64,000 bases of DNA, from contig JBAJFE010000014.1 of assembly GCA_037903355.1 (NCBI GenBank), positions 3,348,001 to 3,412,000 on the forward strand, written 5' to 3'. Origin of the DNA: Trichuris trichiura. Taxonomy: Eukaryota; Nematoda; Enoplea; Trichinellida; Trichuridae. The translations under genes were made by a program, and so were the position numbers. This document shows positions 59,701 through 64,000 of this stretch, piece by piece; the first letter of the stretch is position 1; the number at the start of each line of letters is the position of its first letter. Below the pieces are notes generated by a model that worked only from the letters and a program-made list of their open reading frames with translations, was not told the origin of the DNA and did not search any database.

Positions 59701-62700
59701 TCGTGACGTTGAAAGAAACACATACCCGTCCAATGAGCTCGAAAACAGCTTCTACTTCTGCTGCCGCTAAAATTAAACGAATAACGTGGAAACAAATAAA
59801 GTTAGCGTCATATACCGATGGTGAGCAGGCGACCTTTCTTTTTCTTGTAAAAACGCCATGATCTCTGCGGAAAGTTTCCATAAGACAATCAAAAACATTC
59901 CCTACTCTTACTTGTATTTTCCGGGCAGCAAGGCTCAAGCGACCCAAAGCGAGAACACGTTTCACGAAGACGATGTGTCTTCCTTGCTGGCGCCAGTAAC
60001 GCTGAATGGCTATTGCTGCTTTTTCCTAATAAAAGAGAGCGGAATAACAAATTTTAACAAAGCCTTTTTTGAGGAAACACCCTTGCATGTCTTGACCGAT
60101 GTTGTCTCCACGCTTGCTGAATTACTGAAGCTGCTTGATGCTGTCGACCAAGAGCAAGCAACGAGGAAGCTAAACTGTTCAGGCATAGCAGCAAAACTTT
60201 TTCATTTTTCACGCCCATTCCATTGATGTGAACAAGATCGTCAAAGGATACTAACCAAGGTACGTCGCCAATTTCTTCCACCTTAAACGCTTAGATTATA
60301 AGCATAAAGTAGATTGATGATTTGCAAAAATCCTATTCAACTGCACTGTAAAAATTGGTTATTGAGAATACAATCATCTGCTCTTGCATCAATAAAGATT
60401 GATTAGGTAGAAGAGCACCCCTTAAGCGGGATTAAATTTCCCGGATTCAGCCGCAGCCGGCGAAGTGAAGACTTGGTTAGGCGAAAGTCAAACCATAAAT
60501 ACTGTTTATAAAAATCAAATATGTCCTGAGCTTGTACTCATTAATACTAAGGATGCCAATTTTATGCAACGCACCGTATTCTTTTTGAATAAGAGAAACA
60601 AAAGCTTCTCATCAACAAACACCCAGTAGAGCGGTTATCCTCATGTATTTTCAGAACAAGAAGGGCATTTTCATTTAAGTTGCCATGTACCGTTAGATTA
60701 CTTTCAGTATGTGCGCAAGGAAATGCTTAATGCTTACTTCTTGTGGTGAAACGTAGACCGGAAATAACTGTGCCGGAACAATTCAAAATTCAATTAAGTT
60801 AAGGTGCAATGCAGTGCCATAAGTCGCATCTCTCAGTAATAACGAAATCGTTTATCAAAATTACCATTCGGATAAGCTTTTGATTTACGGGCCGTGATAA
60901 TATTATTAATACCGTATTCCTTCTGTCACTCTGGAGAAAACAACTAAAACATTGTCTAGAACTGCAACATTTATGAAGTCTAAGTTTGTCTAAGGTAAAA
61001 TGTTTTTAGAAATTAAAAAAACAAAAACCTTACCGCATTTAGAAAAGCGTTTCGGTTTCTTATATCATTGCTTTTTAGCACTTCGTATGGAACGAATTCT
61101 TTTCCTCGATTGCACATGGTTGTCTCAAAGTTAATGTTGTCACGTGCCAGCATAAATGGCAAATAATAGCTGATGAGGCAGCACAGGGCTCGTCCGTCAA
61201 AAAGAGACAGATTTAAATTATCCACCTACAAGACAACTGCGGTGCAAATTATGTGACGCCACTGATAACGAACCTCGACGTCAAACATCGAGCATACGCA
61301 AGCTATCCATTTGATAAACACGTCAGAAGGAGACATGTTTGAAGTAAGGGGGACAGCGAGTAACCGCACGATTCCTTCAGACTTGTTCTGCAGACGGAAT
61401 AAATATCGTCTTAGTCGCATTATTTCAAAAAACACAGGAGATTGCATAGGGTCTTTTGGGAAGCCAAGCTAAACAAATCATTATCTTTCAGCCGCGAAAC
61501 AAAATTGCAGGAATACTTTGAAGCATATAATTTGCCAGAGAAGCCCCAAGGTCTTCTCACGATGACCAGCAACAATTGCATTAGCGTCGACACCTGCAAA
61601 ACGTTTCTTTAACGAGGGAAAAGAAATCAATTCCATCAGTTACCATTCGAAGATATGCCAATGGATGTCAGTGCCTTTATTGCGAGCTCAACGTTGTGCA
61701 CCTTCTGCAGTCTGCTAATTGGAGGACCGCGCAAATCACTGCATAAGTTTGTATTTCCACTTAAGATTCCAGCAAGACGTCTGGAATTTTATTTTGTATT
61801 TAGCTAAGCACTGATTTTGCAATTTTACTTACACTAACATGGCACCGTCCCGAAGATCAGTTGCAAGATTACCGACCAAACTTGGTTTCTCGTCGTACCA
61901 TGTCTGTTCATAGACGGGATGATAGCCAACCGATGCTAAGATCTTTAGAATGTTTCCATTGGCATTTATTAGTTCTTTATTGAACACAGTAAGCACCTCG
62001 CGCACAGACTAAAAAATTTAAATGCCACCACTGGTAGACATACGAAAGTGAAGACTACTTACTTTATACTTGGATGTTCGATAAAAAAGACACGGATCAC
62101 TTTTGATCATTCGTTTCGACTTTGCGTGATCCAAAAAAATTAAAAGCGCAAATAGCTTTTGCATAAAAAACTTGGAAATTGCTTCTTTGTAACCTGTCGA
62201 GGAGAGCCATAATAGAGAAGCTATGCAGTAAATGACGACTAACCGTTTTTGAACACGTTTCGCACATGAGCAACGGAATACCGTTTGAGAATCAACGGAT
62301 CGTTCAACATACGCGTAAGAATAAAATGAGCCAAGCCTCTGACGTCGCTATTGTTGGTCACTGGTAAAATTTCACAAAACACGGTTTCTAAACCAAGCCG
62401 CAGCCACAATGGTGTTATGGAAAGTAAAACGTTTAAGATAAGCTGGCGCAAGCCTTGGTCCACATGAATGTCCATTTCCTGACGAATTACGATCTTCTTA
62501 TCCTCTACTAACTGAAAAACCCGATAGACCATTTGTTTCAAAGAACAGAACAACTGCTGGGCGTCATGGCGAAGTCGATTCAGCTTCATTTGGGTGGTGT
62601 ATTGGCGTACGGTCATTTTCACTTTTCCACCTTTTGAGAGACTGGGAGAATGGCCAGAGGCAAGAATCTGTTTTAAGTTTACTACAACCAATGGGGAGAC

Positions 62701-63566
62701 AATATATGTTATGTACTTCAGCATGCAACATTTATACCATGCGGGATTTCTCCTTCGGAAGCAGGATGATCCTCTTCGATCAAATCAGACATTAGTATGT
62801 AGTTTAAGAAACGTTTGTAAATGTGCTCCTCCACACTCGCGTTTTCAGTAAACTGTTTTCTCGTCTGCTCTGTTCCCAGTCCTATTTCAACGCTGGCACG
62901 AATGGCAATAAATGAGCGAGATAGTATACCATTTTGACTCGTTTCGTATTTAGCATCAGCAGATCGCTCCTTCTCTTTCGACGCATCACTCATTTTTTCA
63001 AGGATTTTTCCACGTGCCTTGGTTTCTTTATGTTTAATGTTAACGCACCCACGTTCCTGCAGAAGTAATGTTGAACATTCAAGAAAGGAAATTCAATGAC
63101 CTGATGTTACGTGGACAGCTTTTTCACCAGGCATGACGCAGCTGCCTACCAGAACAACGCGCAAGGAATAACGTTTAGCACTGACTTCATATAGTTCGTC
63201 ACCATCAGTTGTAACTCGCACGCACAAATTTGTTCTCATGTTGCCAACAGCAGCTGGCTTCCAGCTGACTGATATTTCCACGCTGCTGTTTGACTGTATG
63301 GAGCCTGCACATGGACAAACCCTGAAACGAAAAGTTAACGTGTGCAGAAGAAAGCACAAAAGTGAACCTCACTTGACACGGACTTTGTTGCCGTCAAAGG
63401 ATTCAATCAAAAAATCGCAAGGGCAATTTTCATTGTTCAACAAATTGAAGGACAAGTCGCCAGAATGACCCGCCATAAGCTGACCAAAGCTCAGGCAAAC
63501 GGGTGGAGCAAACGGCCTGAGCTCTAGATGAGCGACCCCACGGGTTGGGCTGTATGGCCCTGCCAT
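53798..63566 (-). CDS. aspm-1: ASPM/Asp spindle-pole protein, many exons
   Basis: Binds microtubule minus ends at spindle poles. The Met at 63566 starts an ASH domain (exons 63566-63373, 63321-63111), followed by 63056-62738, 62681-62244, 62193-62063 and 62008-about 61835. These carry the conserved lead and first CH region (LFALLIFLDHAKSKRMI, then GNLATDLRDGAML, RLQKVHNVELAIKAL and GHREKTLGLLWQII). A second CH region is at 61475-61010 (NLSLFDGRALCCLISYYLP), then VPWLVSFDDLVHI and NEKVLLLCLNSL (about 60250), then only a few IQ motifs (ASVIQQAWRQHRSR, ACVIQRTWRSYLSRRYA). A Ser/Thr-rich stretch of over 400 residues (59253-57630) follows. Armadillo-like C-terminal pieces lie at 54600-53800 (VLYRVIKRLNRGYACMESKT, VISVLCRVAHLPKAK). 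Exons from 57630 to 54600 and the last exon borders are unresolved. Confidence 0.88.
55382..55690 (-). other. Unassigned open frame inside the ASPM 3' region
   Basis: A minus-strand frame of about 100 codons after a good acceptor (ctgtgcag at about 55690) runs to TGA at 55382. The composition is charged and protein-like (ENEHAFGGTQRWEHPLRK, SPVWKRIYLVDRSPDLEA). It could be an ASPM exon on phase grounds or a mobile-element fragment. No family is recognised, and a terminal stop argues against an internal exon. Confidence 0.35.
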
Positions 63567-64000
63567 TTCACTGCTCAACTATGGAAAACAGTTTACACTG
63601 AATCGTTCGTCATAACGACCCTCCGAAATAAACATTAAAACAAGCATCTAAAACTTGTCCGACTTTGCGAATCAACAACTAGCTAACAATAATGCTTAAA
63701 TAAAGGGCATACCTCTCTTTTAAATGCCTGACTAATTTTCTGCGAACCGAATGATCTCAAGGATAGAAACGAGTTAGCTCTTCGAACACGCACCCTATTA
63801 TGCAGTACAGTACACTGATGCTCATGTTCGTTGAAAATAATTGTTAAAAGTAATGTACAGCAATGTTAGCTCCATGCGATTTAATAGTTTTAAAGTCGCC
63901 TTGCTTGCAGATTGAAGCACGAATGCAAAAAAGCGCCGTCACAAACTTCTAAGTCGAAAAATGTACACAAAAATGGCTTGTTTATTTGTCAAAACAGCAA
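63567..64000. other. DNA upstream of ASPM
   Basis: Likely the 5' untranslated region and promoter of the minus-strand ASPM gene. No further exon with a signal of its own is seen. Confidence 0.45.

Overview
The window looks like a chromosome segment from a nematode, most likely a clade I (Dorylaimia, Trichuris/Trichinella-like) worm. This is inferred, not proven. The reasons are multi-exon genes with very short GT-AG introns (many 47-56 nt), a secreted tyrosinase-like gene, a dense load of degenerate mobile elements, and separately promoted genes on both strands. There are no bacterial-style operons.

Five host genes can be supported. In window order they are: a cytosolic Cu/Zn superoxide dismutase (+, 7722-8391); an RRP1/Nop52 ribosome-biogenesis protein (+, from 24790, 3' end unresolved); a secreted tyrosinase-like protein with a C-terminal PAN/apple-like domain that has lost three of the six copper ligands (-, 36326-31048); a centromeric histone H3 variant of the CENP-A type (-, 49295-47124); and ASPM/Asp, the spindle-pole microtubule protein (-, 63566 to about 53798). 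The last two are both chromosome-segregation genes and lie on the same strand, but nothing in the sequence shows that they are co-regulated.

The rest is mostly mobile DNA. From 3865 to 5868 a pogo-like element encloses a dead mariner. From 10.1 to 13.0 kb lie two 5'-truncated Penelope-like elements (PLEs), each with inverted terminal arms, a GIY-YIG endonuclease remnant and a hammerhead-like core. From 14.0 to 22.9 kb there is a three-level nest: a mariner split by a gypsy-type LTR element, which is in turn split by a second LTR element. Both LTR insertions keep exact 5-bp target duplications. The innermost element has a textbook -1 frameshift signal between gag and protease. Solo or paired PLE terminal repeats recur at 28.2, 34.8-35.2, 38.0-38.3 and 45.6 kb. 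An RTE-like fragment, pogo-like MITEs, a third mariner and two hAT-type elements fill 40-49 kb. One hAT element sits inside intron 1 of the CENP-A gene with an 8-bp target duplication.

The most unusual signals are the gag-pro frameshift element, the covarying hammerhead-like cores in the PLE repeats, an over-long tRNA copy at a gypsy primer-binding site, the copper-ligand losses in the tyrosinase-like gene, and the divergent CENP-A gene carrying a hAT insertion.
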